The notes beneath the pieces are model-generated. The model worked only from the letters and a program-made list of their open reading frames with translations. It did not search any database and was not told the origin of the DNA. Shown here piece after piece: positions 37,659 to 51,047 of a DNA stretch of 64,000 nt. Position numbers and translations under genes: made by a program. The DNA is taken from contig BQKZ01000706.1 of assembly GCA_036244855.1 (NCBI GenBank), forward strand, positions 23,761 through 87,760. The letters run 5' to 3'. The DNA is from Temnopleurus reevesii (lineage: Eukaryota; Echinodermata; Echinoidea; Temnopleuroida; Temnopleuridae). The first letter of the stretch is position 1, and every line of letters begins with the position of its first letter.

Positions 37659-37842
37659 CAGAGATGCCAACCGTTCTGCACTATAAATGAAGTGCATTTT
37701 CTGATAAAATCAAATATTTACTAACAAGTGAATGGTTAAGATTATTGTTAGTAGCATCATGTTAACGGTCACTTTTGTTCAGCTTTATAGTTATTCACAT
37801 TTTTTGTTCTCATGCATATTAATGGAAAGGTTTGCATCTCTG
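37659..37842. mobile_element. hAT-like MITE, same family
   Basis: It begins CAGAGATGCCAACCGTTCTG, ends GGTTTGCATCTCTG, and has TTCAGCTTTATAGTTATTCAC inside. The target duplication is no longer clear. Confidence 0.78.
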
Positions 37843-38104
37843 CATAATTGCTTAGTATCTTGATGAAGACCGATGGTGTCTTTATTTTTTTTCTTCCATT
37901 TTTGGGGGGATTTTCCACGCATATGTTTTAATAACTCATATTTTTAGTGCTTCATATAAAAGGCAATTGTTGAAATTAACAGCCAATCTTTTTTTAAATA
38001 GCATTTTAAAAAGTTATAAAATATGTATCTGGAAACGTTTCCCCAAAGATCTAAAGGCACTCCCTTCCTGATAGTTCTTCAAATTGCTTGCTCTCACCAT
38101 ATCC

Positions 38105-38175
38105 CACCATCATCTCTCTCTCTCCCTCCCTCTCTCTCTCTCTCGCTCTCTCTGCCTTCCTCTCCAACTCTCTCA
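38105..38175. repeat. CT dinucleotide-rich microsatellite
   Basis: Runs of TCTCTC with CCCTC interruptions. Confidence 0.93.
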
Positions 38176-38428
38176 CTCATTTTACTTGTAATCATCCTCA
38201 TACCATCACATAATTCTCAAATATTTGCATAACATTTTTGTGTTCAAAACACAAACAAATCTGCAAGCAGTCCTTTGAATGCAAAAGCATTTCCAAATCC
38301 ATATTCACACGAGTTTGATTTTTAACTGAGCATCCCTTTAGTTGATCAGTCCCTTTAAGTGAATAACATTGCCAAGTTAACTAGCCACCCAAGTAGCAGT
38401 GAATGCACTCCACATTCAATCAATCTCA

Positions 38429-39471
38429 CATACTCCCCAATCATTGAACATGGTGGTAGGGAGATGAGCTTGCAATTAGTCTATTACAGATTTACCTTTT
38501 TTATTCATACCAGCATGCAATTTTGTTTAATACATGGAGTTGTAAACAAATTCACAACCATCCACATACTGCAAAAAACAATATCTTAGCATAATTAAAT
38601 GTTGGCAAATTCACTGATTTTCAGACCTTTTCACAAATTGGTGAGTTATTATTTCCATGTTTTGAAAGATTATTATACACAAGTCTCTGGGCATTCTAAT
38701 GAGTGAAATTCATGGGTGCAAAACTAGAAATTTTAGCGATCTCATGGTTGTGAGATTCGCGAAAATAAAACCCCAGCAAAAATGTCAACTTATGCAGTGT
38801 CAGTGATGTGGCCTTGATAGAAAAGTACCCTTCATAAAAATGGCCTTGTGTAAGATGCCCTGATGAAATTCTACTTTGAGGCTAGAGCATTGAAAATTTT
38901 GTTGATATTTGTGACAAGATCTATGACACGGACCCTTAATGTGATAAAAGTACTTGACCAATGTCAACATACCAACAAGTCTGTATATCATAGACTAAAC
39001 AATCAAGTTCTCGATGAGATATTGATGATGTGTGACATAGCTCTTGTCACCTCGTTTGACGAACCGCACACTCGTTAGGTCCGATCCACACATCAAATTT
39101 CATTTCAATGATCATTTCAATCATATTTGCTCAATGATTCTCCACGGGACGAAGACTTTACGAGTTGGAGATGAGTTGGAGGAGGTGACCGTCTGACGAA
39201 CTATTCAGACATCGTAAAAAACAACGATGGACCATGGATAGCTTGAGTCATCACTTTGTTTACCAATTAACTAACACTTTGGCATCCAGGTGATGATGAG
39301 TGCTTGAATCTTGGTCTCATGGGTTTTATTAGCATGCATACCATTCCGAACATGCTTGGGTTTTGTGATTGAGATATGTTGTTATCTGACATGGAAGTAG
39401 GTATATGGGGTTGAAGTCTGGAATTTGGATGGATACATGTAGCTGATACCCACAGACTGAGATAAATAAGA
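38429..39471. repeat. Segmental duplication 2, left copy
   Basis: It starts CATACTCCCCAATCATTGAA and ends GATAAATAAGA just before the N at 39472. The whole unit recurs at 39473-40871. It includes a GGGTTTTATTTTCGC-type repeat and no supported gene. Confidence 0.9.
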
Positions 39472-39472
39472 N

Positions 39473-40871
39473 CATACTCCCCAATCATTGAACATAGTGG
39501 TAGGGAGATGAGCTTGCCATTAGTCTATTACAGATTTACCTTTTTTTCATACCAGCATGCAATTTTGTTTAATACATGGAGCTGTACACAAATCCAGAAC
39601 CATCCACATGCTGTAAAGGCCAAGATCTTAGCGTAATTAAATTTTGGCAAATTCAGTGATTTTCAGAACTTTTCACACATTGGCAAGTTGTCATTTTCAT
39701 GTTGTGAAAGATTATTGTACATAAGTAGAAATTTTAACTATTTCATGCTTGTGAAATTTAAAAAAATAAAACCCCAGCGAAAATTTGAAACTATGCAGTG
39801 TCATATGGACCTCTATGAAGATATCTGTACCCTGCATGTACAATGCATTGTAAAATCAAGCAAAGACATTGAATTTTACTCGTATTCATGAAATGAATTT
39901 AGAATGAAACAAAGAAAGAAGAAATTGCATGTTTATATTGCATGTCCTATAGCCTGGTTTCCTATCACTTTATCAACGCAAATCTTGAGAAATTTCTATC
40001 TTTTCACAATATGGCTAATTCCAAGTATTGGCAAAAAAAATATTATCGCACTGTATAACCCTCCAATTTATAAGAAGATCAGTATTTTGGTCAAAATCAA
40101 TTTTATAAATATCATATCATGTCAATAACATTCAAGCATCAAATAAACTAAGGCAACGCGAGGCAATGGTCTTGATGCCCTTTCTGGATTTCCTCTGTCT
40201 CTATTTTGCTTTACTTGAAAAGTGCACTTCATCAAAATGGCATTGTGTATGATGCCCTGATCAAATCCTACTTCGAGGCTTGAGCATTGAAAGTTTTGTT
40301 GATATTTGTGACACGATCCATTCATGACACTGATCATCAATGTGATAAAAGTCAATAAAATGTCAATACATCAACAAGTCTGCATATCGTAGACTAAACA
40401 ATCAAGCTCCCGATGAGATATTGATGATGTGTGACATAGCTCTTGTCACCTCGTTTGACGAACCGCGCACTCGTTAGGTCCGATCCACACATCAAATTTC
40501 ATTTCAATGATCATTTCAATCATATTTGCTCAACGATTCTCAACGGGTACGAAGACTTTACGAGTCGGAGATGAGTCGGAGGGGATGACCGTCTGACGAA
40601 CTATTCAGACATCGTAAAAAAAAACGATGGACCATGGATAGCTAGAGTCATCACTTTGTTTACCAATTAACGAACACTTTGGCATCCAGGTGATGATGAG
40701 TGATTGAATCTTGGTCTCATGGGTTTTATTAGCATGCATAACATTCCGAACATGCTTGGGTTTTGTGATTGAGATAAGTTATTATCAAACATGAAAGTAG
40801 GTATATGGGAATGAAGTCTGGAATTTGGATGGATACATGTAGCTGATACCCACAGACTGAGATAAATAAGA
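39473..40871. repeat. Segmental duplication 2, right copy
   Basis: It matches the left copy along its length with scattered substitutions. About 390 extra bases (39805-40195) interrupt it. A minus-strand frame of about 70 codons (40667-40900, equivalent to 39267-39488 in the left copy) is open in both copies, but I recognise no protein. Confidence 0.9.
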
Positions 40872-41189
40872 TTTTTGACCTGTAAACGCATGCCAACCAT
40901 TGATCTCTTTCAATCTAATCTTAACCTACTTTATTACGGTATTCATGATTAATTTTCCTCTTTTAAGCAATATTACATACTAATGGTCTACAAGTGCCAA
41001 TGGGCTATCTTATAGAATGTTTGAGATATCTAAGAGTTCCTGCTTAAAGAATGTGATGCATCTCCATTTATACAGATTCATCTACAGATAATATAATAGT
41101 ACTTAATTTTGAAACATATGGAGGCATATAGTTAAAAGAAAGCACAGGAAGTATAAAATACTATGGTACTTTTTCCTGACCAATTCTTT

Positions 41190-42680
41190 CACAAATCTGA
41201 ATTGAAGATTGCCTTGAAGGTTCTCCAAAATGACCCTGAAAACAACATTGTCAATTCCCTGCAAGTGTAATCTTGACAAAAGCCTTGTATGAGTATAGAA
41301 CAGGAAGAAAAGCAAGCTGAACTCCCAAAAAGAGTGTCCATTACAAACCCACCAGAGAAAGAATCATTAAAAACATAATGAGCTCAATCAAAGATGCACA
41401 TTGAAGTGCTAGCAGAGGGTACTTCAACCGAAGGTCACTGATTCAAATCTAATTTGGATTTTACGCTGGAAAGAGGTGCTATGGCAATTTCAGGGCCCAT
41501 TCAGCTATTCTTATCTACATATTTGCTTTATTCTATTGAAGTCCAATAATTAAGCTCATGGTATAAGGCCAGTAGGGAACTACAATAAAAAAAAAAATCA
41601 GTATTAGTCTTGAATAAAATAGTCACAACTTATATCTTGCCTCGTGATCCAGCTCAGCAACCAAAAGTTGAGGTGTAGATTGACTTTAAAATCCTTCTGA
41701 GTGACCTTGAAACAAACATTGGCAATAATCAAGTTTGATCTTGACAATGGCCTTGGGAATTGAATAGAATCCAAAGCAAGCTGAAGACATACATCTACTA
41801 TTCAACAAATGACTCCCAACAGGAGAGCCCATTACAATCACACTAGAGGCAGAGTCATTAAAACATTAATGAGCTCGATCAAAGATGCACACTGAAGAGC
41901 TAGCAGAGGGTACTTCAACCGAAGGTCACTGATTCAAATCTCATTGGATTTTACACCAGAAAGAGTTGTTAGGGCAATTTCAGCCCCATTCCGCTATTCT
42001 TATCAACAATTCTGCATTTTTTCTAATGAATAAAGCCAGTTTGGGAGCTACAACTGTTTTGCATAAGGCAATAAAACACATCAATGTTGAATTAAAAAAG
42101 TATTAACTTACATCAAGTATCTTGCCTAATAATCCAGCTTAATTCAGATTCTAAACAATTTTTTTAGAGCAGTGCATTGTATTGCATATCCTCCCGATCT
42201 CTTTTCTTTTCATTGCTGCCAGACCGAAAGAGGGCACAACCCCGAAAATTCATAGATGACAAAAATAGCTCAGACCCAACATTCTCGCATTCTGTACAAA
42301 GATATGATCACACCATCTATCAGTAATGCTCGTATACCACTGGGGCAAAGCAATTATGAAATCGTTCAAAATCTGAACTAAATCCAGCTGGGCAACCAAA
42401 AGTTGAAGTGTAGATTGACTTTTAAATCCTTCTGAATGGCATTAAAACAAACATTGGCAATTATCAAGTGTGATCTTGACAATGGCCTTGGAAATTGAAC
42501 AGAATCCAAAGCAAGCTGAATTATATTCGACATGTGACTCCAAAAGGGAGTGTCGATTACAAGCACACCATGGGCAGTGTCATTAAAAACACATTGAGCT
42601 CAAGATCTGCGAGAGGCTGAAGAGCCCGCCAACATACTTAAGCTAAAGGTCACTGATTCAAATCTTATTTGAATTTGGAC
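41190..42680. repeat. Three-copy tandem repeat, unit ~300-370 bp
   Basis: Copies lie near 41190-41530, 41650-42020 and 42385-42680. Shared words are TTGATCTTGACAATGGCCTTG, CAAAGCAAGCTGAA, AATGAGCTC and AAGGTCACTGATTCAAATCT. The last word resembles a B box, so a SINE-related origin is possible. Confidence 0.85.
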
Positions 42681-43689
42681 TTTAAGGAGATAAGTGGTTT
42701 GAAGGGAAATTCCCTTTCCAAGGATGTCTCTGAAGCAAAAGATATCCATTTTCCCACTCTTGGGATTGGACAACATTCATTCCTTCATGGAGTTGGTAAT
42801 CAAGAGTTGACGAAACATATAGAAAGTAGATCTTTTTGTCATTTCTTTTTCAATTTTAACGTTGTCTTCCAAGATGCATTTGTCTGTCACTAAAATTCTT
42901 ATATTATTCCCCTATTTTGTCCCTCCTACAGTACTACATCAGAATTCTGCATCACATGCTCAGTGAGTAATGTCACTGCACATCTATGCAGTGACTGTTT
43001 GGGGCACAGCAAACCTAAACAAAATTTTAACATAAAATACAAGAACGCCTATTTCAAACCAGTGCTGTTTGACAACAAAAATGCAAGCCTATATGTTTCT
43101 CTTTCCAGCATAATCAGATCAAATATTCTAGATTCTTAAAATCTTATTTTATCATATCACACAATGCTGGTCTCCAACATTACATGTACATGTACATGTA
43201 GCTTAGAAGCTCAGAAACCAGTTCAAAGGTACACGAAGGAGTAAAAAGCAAAATACATGACATACAATACAGCAGAAAGTATACTATTTAGATCCTACAA
43301 TATATAAAACAAGCCATTTCAGCTAAAAAGTGTAATATTTATTGCATCTATCCATTTTCCTTTCTGGAGACTGCAGGCATATTGTGAATGCTGATTTCTA
43401 TTCATTGTTCTTCTAACTATCGGTAACACAATATAAAATATATTATACTGATTCCCGTATTGTCAAATGAATAACTCAAAAGAATTATGTTGTGCTATTA
43501 ATTGTAGCCAATTTGATATAAAAATTTGAAATAAAAATATATAATATGCACATAAAAATATATGCACATCAGACATATTGCTCCATATCACAAACCATCA
43601 ACGAACGGTAGTATTTTTAAGGTCGTATCCACAAGAGTTGCATTGGATGAACTCCATATCATCCTAATATCCATGCTTAAGCAGAGGAA

Positions 43690-43930
43690 GTACACTTTAA
43701 TTAAGAAACCTCTTTACCCCAAACTCTCTTATATCATCCTCCTATCCATATCATTTCTTTCCATTCCTCATCGCGACCCCACGAGGCTCGGAGGCTGAAC
43801 GGCTGACAAAAGTGCACGCATAGATTAAGTTAATACCGGCTCACAGCCGCAACCCCGAGGGTAATAATGAAAGCGAAACAGTGCTAGCGCCATGGCAGTG
43901 GCAAGGCGAGTAGGTACACGTAACTAGTTG
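43690..43930. promoter_or_regulatory. Higher-GC unique island
   Basis: CGCGACCCCACGAGGCTCGG, TACCGGCTCACAGCCGCAAC and CTAGCGCCATGGCAGTGGC stand out from an AT-rich background. No exon is recognised. It might be a regulatory element or an old repeat. Confidence 0.15.
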
Positions 43931-43995
43931 AATGCACAAAGGAAAGACGGATACAAATATTATGCAAAGTGCAATTGCAAGTGGTGGTGTGATGT

Positions 43996-44165
43996 ATGCT
44001 GTAAATGAGATGGGGAAGGAGTGAGATGGGGAAGGAGTGAGATGGGGAAGGAGTGCATGATGGGTGAAGGGAGGAGAGAGTGGGAAGAGGGTGAGATGGG
44101 GGAGGATGTGAGAGGGGGAGGAGGTGAGATGGGGAGGAGGTGAGATAGGGGGAGAGCTGATTTAG
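43996..44165. repeat. Purine-rich minisatellite (GAGATGGGGAAGGAGT)
   Basis: Three near-perfect 16-bp units are followed by degenerate GAGATGGGG(GA)GGAG variants. Confidence 0.9.
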
Positions 44166-46377
44166 GAAAGGGGTAATGCACAAAGCTGGAGAAGAGAGTA
44201 GTTTGGAAGGGAATGTGAGATGTGGAGAGACATGTTCCAGGGGAGGAGACACTAAAGTGGAAGGAACAAAGGCTTTGGTCACGTCAAAGTAAACAACTTC
44301 AATCAAGCCTACACAATAATTTCATGATAACAAACAAAACAGCTTCTTTTTTTAATAATTCACTTCACTTCTTCATCATTTGTTCGAAATAACTCTGCAT
44401 ATTAAGAAGGAAGGAAAATTATTTGGTATGAACCTAGCAATTGTGAATGACTTAAAAGAAAAGTCTTTTATAATTTGTCCACATTTGTTGTCCCTTCTTC
44501 TTATAGTAAAAGTGATAGAGAGAGAAGAAAAGCGGCTTACATGTATATACTAAAAACAGATGGGTGGAGCAGAAATAGAAGGAGACAGGGATAGAACAAA
44601 GCTACAGCAGTGTAAGAACGAGAATTTATGAACGAAAGAAGGATTTGGTTTAAACATCAATGTACAAGCCCTCTGAACCTGACCACTAGAAAATAAATTA
44701 TACCCAAGATAGCAGCATAGCCAGAAGGGTCAATGCATCCACTGAATAATCAACTCATCACGAGATGGTTGAAGCAAAATGAAGAGACGATGATATGATA
44801 AGATGGCGATGTGGGGGTGTATTAAGAAAAATTGCATAAAAGATACGGGGTATGTATATTTAGAAACGGGGTCAATATAGATGAGAGGCAATTAGACAGA
44901 GATTTGATATTGATTTATTGGAGGGTAATGAAGACAAGATGAGGAAGTTTTCTATAGACGCGAGACAGGGGAAAAGAATTCGATATTCATGGAATATTTT
45001 TGATCAAATTCAGATGATGGCATTTAATTTTCCTTTTCTAACATAAATATTTAAGGAACTGACAAAATAATTTGAGGTGTGTTTTCAAGATTACATATAT
45101 TATAGAGGCATTCTGAAGATCAATTAAAGATGTTATGTTTGGTGCTGTCAATGAAAATTGCTCTCTTGAATTTGAAAACACTTGCACATTTAAAGCAACA
45201 GACATAAACAAAATCTGCAAATGCTATGGATAAATTGCATTATTATCACAAATACATTGACAAGAAATTATATCTTATGCTCATACCATTATGAATAAGT
45301 TTGCTTGGCGGGAAATCAGTATGGATCTAAAATCAAACCATATGGACTAACCCTCCTACCAAACTCGTGTAAAATATCTAGTATGTCACAAAAACAGTCA
45401 AACCCCATGGAATGACCCTTTAACCAAACAAACAACTAATCTGTGGAGTAATGTATCTGACATTTAATTTCTCAAAAAGTACTAATGTACTTGGATACCC
45501 CTCTCAGTTAATCAAAACCCAGCTCAAACTTTCAAAAAGTACATGGAGACAGGGAGGAAAATGTCACAACAAAAAGAGAAGACAAATGATGGGTACTGGA
45601 AGGACAAATCAGGCTGAATGGGAGAGGCGGAAATTAGAAAGAAAGAATGCCTCAAGACAATATAGATTTTTTTTGTACGAACTCCTACACTTTTCCATTA
45701 TAAGCATTTGGAAACATTGCCTGTATAGTACATTAAAAGGATAGAGCATTAAAAATAATCTTCCATTTTGTTAATGCATGTAAAAATCAATTGTCTGGTA
45801 AAGAAACACTAAATGAAAAATGGATCTAAATAAATCTGCCAAAGTTTCTGTGGCAGAATATAAACTTCATACAACAACATCAAGTTACAAACATTTTTTT
45901 GGAAAAAAAAATTCTTTATAACTAGATATATATTACATATCTCCATTTAAACTTTGAATCTTAACAAAAATAGGTCATAGACTTCCATAAGGGTCTGTAA
46001 AGAAGTGATTTTTACAAGTGGTATGGGCTCATTAGTGGCATTTGACAGCCCTACTGTTTTTACATGCTTGGTCGGTGAGCAAATATTCAAAGCACATACC
46101 TCATACATAAACCCCTCTCATACGCACTCACATTCAAGGGTAAAGGCATGCAATTACCCTGAACCTCATTGTGAGCAGAATGGACAAAAACCCTCAACAA
46201 AGTAAGGAACTATTCAAGCCTTCTCACAATAAATGTTAACACATCAAAGAATGTAGCTTACCTGTTTATTCAGTAAACAGGTGTGATAACTGTTCTACAT
46301 TCTTTGCAAAATAAGAGTAATGAAGAGGTATTTTGATGTATATTGCAAAGGCTCAAATGGGAGTTGTTTTCTTTGTC

Positions 46378-46509
46378 CAGGGGCCTGTAACATAAAGATG
46401 CAATTAAACTTGCAATAAATATTTATCGTAAGTCTATGGCAAAATGTGTACCACAGAGATGCAATTAATTGCAAGATTTATTGCATCTCTTTCATGTTAC
46501 AGGTCCCTG
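46378..46509. mobile_element. Palindromic MITE, CAGGGGCCTGTAACAT ends
   Basis: The left end is CAGGGGCCTGTAACATAAAG and the right end TTCATGTTACAGGTCCCTG. AGATGCAATTAA and AATTGCAAG...TTGCATCTCT make the interior largely self-complementary. Confidence 0.8.
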
Positions 46510-47386
46510 TTCTGCACCCAGTGCCTGTATTTTCTCCTGTGCAGAATGTACACTTTAATACACAGATCCATGAACAGCTTTATGAAACATACATGTAACC
46601 CCACATTACTCCTAAAATCAAAAGAGGTGAACTATAACATCTCAAATATTTAACTTATTTTTTTATTTTGCAGGGTTAATATCTACTGTAGATAGTAAAA
46701 ACGGAAGTGCCTTGAAATGCAGGTACATGTATACACATCGCACTTTATAACAACTTGAATATAATGAAAAACTTTCAATTCACTCCTCAAGCAATCCATG
46801 AAGTAATGAATTGACCTTGCATCCTTCATTAATTTTCAGTAAATATTCTTTTGATCATTATTCTTTTTAAAATTCATTTCTTTCATGATCACAGAAAAAG
46901 ACGGCTTGTCTTAACCATCGAAACTGCCCATGCGTACGTGTATGCATCCTGTATTAGTTCAGTCTCCTATACAAACATGGAAATGCAATATCATTTGAAG
47001 TGGAAAATCTGAAGGCAGCAGCTTTCTCAACTTAAAGATAATATGTAAATTATGCTCCTCAGAAGGTATGACTGTACTTTAAGTTGAGTTGAACTCTACA
47101 CAACCCAAGACATTAAACTAAAGAAATTGGATCTTTAGTTCATTAAGAAATAGAATGAGATGTCTTACACATGGTTGCAGCTTGTGTTTGATAATTCGTT
47201 AAAAATGAATTACATAAAAGACCTAGGCAAGAAATTTCTCTCGGTAAATGTAACTTAGGCAAAAATATATTCATGGTTGATTATTTACATGTACGGTTCC
47301 ATGATATTTGCGCTAGAGAGAATTTCTTCCATTTGATTATCTATACACACAGAAAGACAAACTTCAAACCTAACCTCAAACCCAAA

Positions 47387-47560
47387 TGGGGTGTTGCTCA
47401 AAATCAATTGCAAATCATCTGAAACTTTTCAAATTGTAACGCGCATTTTTATTCGCGCGTGGTGTGCACAACAAGACGCACATGAAACAATGATTTTGAT
47501 TGGCGCGTACCGATCAACTGCAACTTACGATCAATTGCAACCTTTGAGCAACACCCCCTA
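47387..47560. mobile_element. MITE, GGGGGTGTTGCT family
   Basis: The left end is TGGGGTGTTGCTCAAAATCA and the right end CCTTTGAGCAACACCCCCTA. The inner CGTACCGATCAACTGCAACT block matches the 13-kb copies. This shows that the family is dispersed and not confined to the exon array. Confidence 0.83.
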
Positions 47561-48814
47561 AGTGTCACATCAATCTGAAGCATAGATCCAATCAAAACCC
47601 AACACCTAGAAAATAATTCGGACTGGAGCGATTGTTGAAGGAGCAAATACAAGTCATCCTCACATACTATGTACTTCATTAATATTTTACTCTGTCTCTA
47701 CCTATTTGTTCCCCCCCCCCCCTTCCTATCTATTCGTCTGTTTAAAAAAATACCCTAAAAAATACAAAATATTGATAAATGATTTGGAAAACTGTAAAGG
47801 ACAAACAATATGAAAATGACAAGATCACTTTAATATGACAGAAGAGTCTCTCAACCTCAGAATATGTTTATACAATTGTACTTTTCTAAATTTGCTTTTC
47901 CGTAAATAATGGAAGTTTGACCGATCAGAATTGACATGTAAATTCATCCCTTTCAAGGCTGTTGTGCAATTCAGTCAGGTCAGACTGAAATGCCTTTCCA
48001 TCAATTCAACCTTTGCCAGAACAGATATAAAATGCAATTTCAACTCATGCATCGCCTCATAAGATGCTATCATCTAGCAGTGAAAGTATAAAAAGTTTGG
48101 TTCAAGAAATAGAAAGTGCATGATATGATGCAACTTCGGAACAAAGGACAAAGAACCCCAAAAAGGGGAGATTAATAAATTTTACATGCCTAAAATATCA
48201 ATATTTCTCAGGCAATCTGACCATTTTTTTTCAGGACATGTTTTTTAGACCGTATAGTACAAATAGGAAAAGGAAAAACTAATAATAAGTCTGCATTTAT
48301 ATAGCACTTTAATAATAAAATTTTCTTTACGCGTTTTACAAAGTTTCAAAAAGAAAAACAACACCAAATTTTCCAAGGCCAGTGAGGAAGGTATGAAGGT
48401 CATTCATACGTAAAATGTAGGGCAGCCAAAGCTTGGCCGTTGATGACCTTCAAATTACATCTGCCCTGATTTTATGAAATGTAAGTTAGAATTTCAAAAA
48501 TTTGGTAGGCGAATACATAAACATCCAATCTCCTCATTTGTTTTAAAGAAATGTATGTTAAAACATCTGGGTGAAATAGACTTCTTGCTTCAGAAATTGG
48601 ATTGAAGAATATTTTAACTAAATGTAGAGCAGTGTGGAGTTTAACATCCATGACCTTGATCTACGCCATGACCTTACACAAATTGATTAAAAGCGACATA
48701 ATAGCTTAGACTTCAGACTGTAACTGAGCCCGTACTACATGTTGTACTGGTATTCAATTGCACACTACCGATTCAGACAAGCATGCATGACTTGCACGCT
48801 GTCAGATCTGGGGC

Positions 48815-49720
48815 GTTGATTACTCTCGTGCCCAAGATTCTTGAGAACCGAAGGAGGCTACAAAACCATCTCAATGGACCCATGCTTATTCACACTGAAG
48901 GTGATGGAAGATTTTAAGGTGAGAATATTGCAGTAGATGACCCACGGATCATTACTTCACTGTCGTAGCAATGACCCCTTTTGCAATTTGCAGGTCCAAA
49001 GTATAGGCCTACCCAACAGACTCTAGAATATTATTCAAGCTATGACCAACAATACAGAGTGGATGTTAAAAATGGAGCCCATGATATCATCTAAATGGAT
49101 CACTCTCGTGCCAAAGATTCTGGAGAACCAAAGGAGGCCACGATACCATCTCAATGGACCCATACTTATTCAAACTGAAGGTGATGGGAAGTTTTAAGGT
49201 GAGAATATTTCAGTAGATGACCTACGGATCATTACTTCACTGAGGTAGCAATAACCCCTTTTGCAATTTGCAGGTCCATAGTCTAGTCTGCAAGCACATA
49301 ACCTAGACTTTTGGTGTGTACATGCGCAAAGCGTGATACTCTCGGGCCCAAGATTCTGGAGAACCGAAGGAGGCAACGTTACCATCTCAATGGACCCATG
49401 CTTATTCACACTGAAGATGATGGAAGATTTTAAGGTGAGAATATTTCAGTAGATGACCTACAGATCATTACTTCACTGTGGTAACATCGACCCCTTTTGC
49501 AATTTGCAAATCCTTAGTGTACCCACCAGAATCTGGAATATTATTCACACTATGACCAAGAATAAGGAGTGAATGTTGCAAATGGAGCAAATGGTATTAT
49601 CTCAATGGACCACTTTTTTACTCAGATGATATGAGGTAGGTTTATGGTGAGAAAACATTGAATAGGTAGTCCATGGACCATTACTTCATAAGATGCTTTA
49701 GTGGGATTGACCCAGATTAA
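48815..49720. repeat. Tandem repeat, unit ~240-280 bp, 3 copies plus a remnant
   Basis: CCAAGATTCT.GAGAACCGAAG, ACCATCTCAATGGACCCAT, TTTTAAGGTGAGAATAT and CCCCTTTTGCAATTTGCA recur from about 48819, 49100 and 49335. A weaker fourth segment follows at 49560-49720. Confidence 0.9.
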
Positions 49721-51047
49721 GCTGTTGAGCCATTTGCAATTCCTCCATCTAACCCCCAGATTCTCGGGCACCGTTCCCTCTACCATTCAGGGTTATTTCA
49801 ATCCATCTAATATCTTCAAGTATGGATGATGAAGGAGAAATGAGTAGTATTTACTTTATGGGCTAGCAGAGTATTGCCCCAGTTTAGTTTTACAAAGAAG
49901 GTCATCAGACCAGCCATTTGCAGGGACTGAAAAGCGGGAAACTTTTGCAGGGGTTTCATTTTCGCGCTTGTCATGATAAAATGGATGACCACAAATTTAC
50001 TACCCGTAAAAATAATTTCTAAATTTTCCTAGAATAATCTGGCGCATACCTGCATCAATAATGCTGCTCAAACAGTTACTGATCACTGCTTGTGAGGTTT
50101 CCCTGCATAAAAATTCTTGATTGACCTCAATTAATTCTAATTTGTCATTCAGTAGTATATTGTGTTACGATATATGCATGATTTATAGCTTACACATTGT
50201 TTTAATTGGTTTGTTGCCATTCAAGTGCACCTCTAGAAGTACTAAAGTTTTGTTGCTCAGATAAGTAAGGCCCAAGATTGTGATTTTCGTCATCGTGGAT
50301 GCAATCGCAAATGTCTTTATGAAGTAGCACACCACAAAATATTAGCCCTATGAAAATCTCCTGGTAAACTGTACCAATCTACACACCAGAATTTGGGAAA
50401 CCAATATATCTGGCAATTACAATTTGGCATAATTTGATTCATCAAAAATCTGCAAAAATTTCAGATACAATTTGCCTAAATGAAGAGAGAGAATTTGAAA
50501 GGTTCATCAAAAAAGAGATTCAATGAATCTAGATCAACCATATATATATGCAATTACATGTATCTGTTCCCTCCGACAAAATGTTAGTAAACATTTATTT
50601 TAATGTTCAACAAGTTGTTAATGCAATATCAAACAAAAGCCGCTATTCATGCGCAAATGATTGGACAAAGGTACTAAAAGATAAAGTGAGTTCATCCAAG
50701 GGTGTGCTTGCACAACGGACCCTTTTAGTACCATCATACATGACAAAATTGTCAATTTCGGCTGCATGACCATTATTCATTACTATGGAAACATTGAGAC
50801 TGAGTGAATAAAACCAAACATGCGCCAATAATTTGTATCGAACAAGGCAAGCAAAAAATATAGCATGAAGAATTTGATTAATACATACATGTACATGTAC
50901 CTGTGCATCTTCATGAGGTTGTACACTTTACTTTTAATCAGCTCAAAATACTATATTCTATTAAAGTATAATTTTGCCTCTTCGTCTCCCCTCCCTTTTC
51001 CCCCTCTTTCTTGTTCTTCTACTTCTTCTCCTTCCTCTTCCCCTTCC

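Noticed and set aside
43183..43201. ACATGTACATGTACATGT run as a specific regulatory site
   Set aside because: This palindromic word recurs all over the window and looks like background composition.
48819..49530. CRISPR-like regular repeats
   Set aside because: Units are about 250 bp, diverged, and in a eukaryotic intron; there are no short identical repeats with unique spacers.
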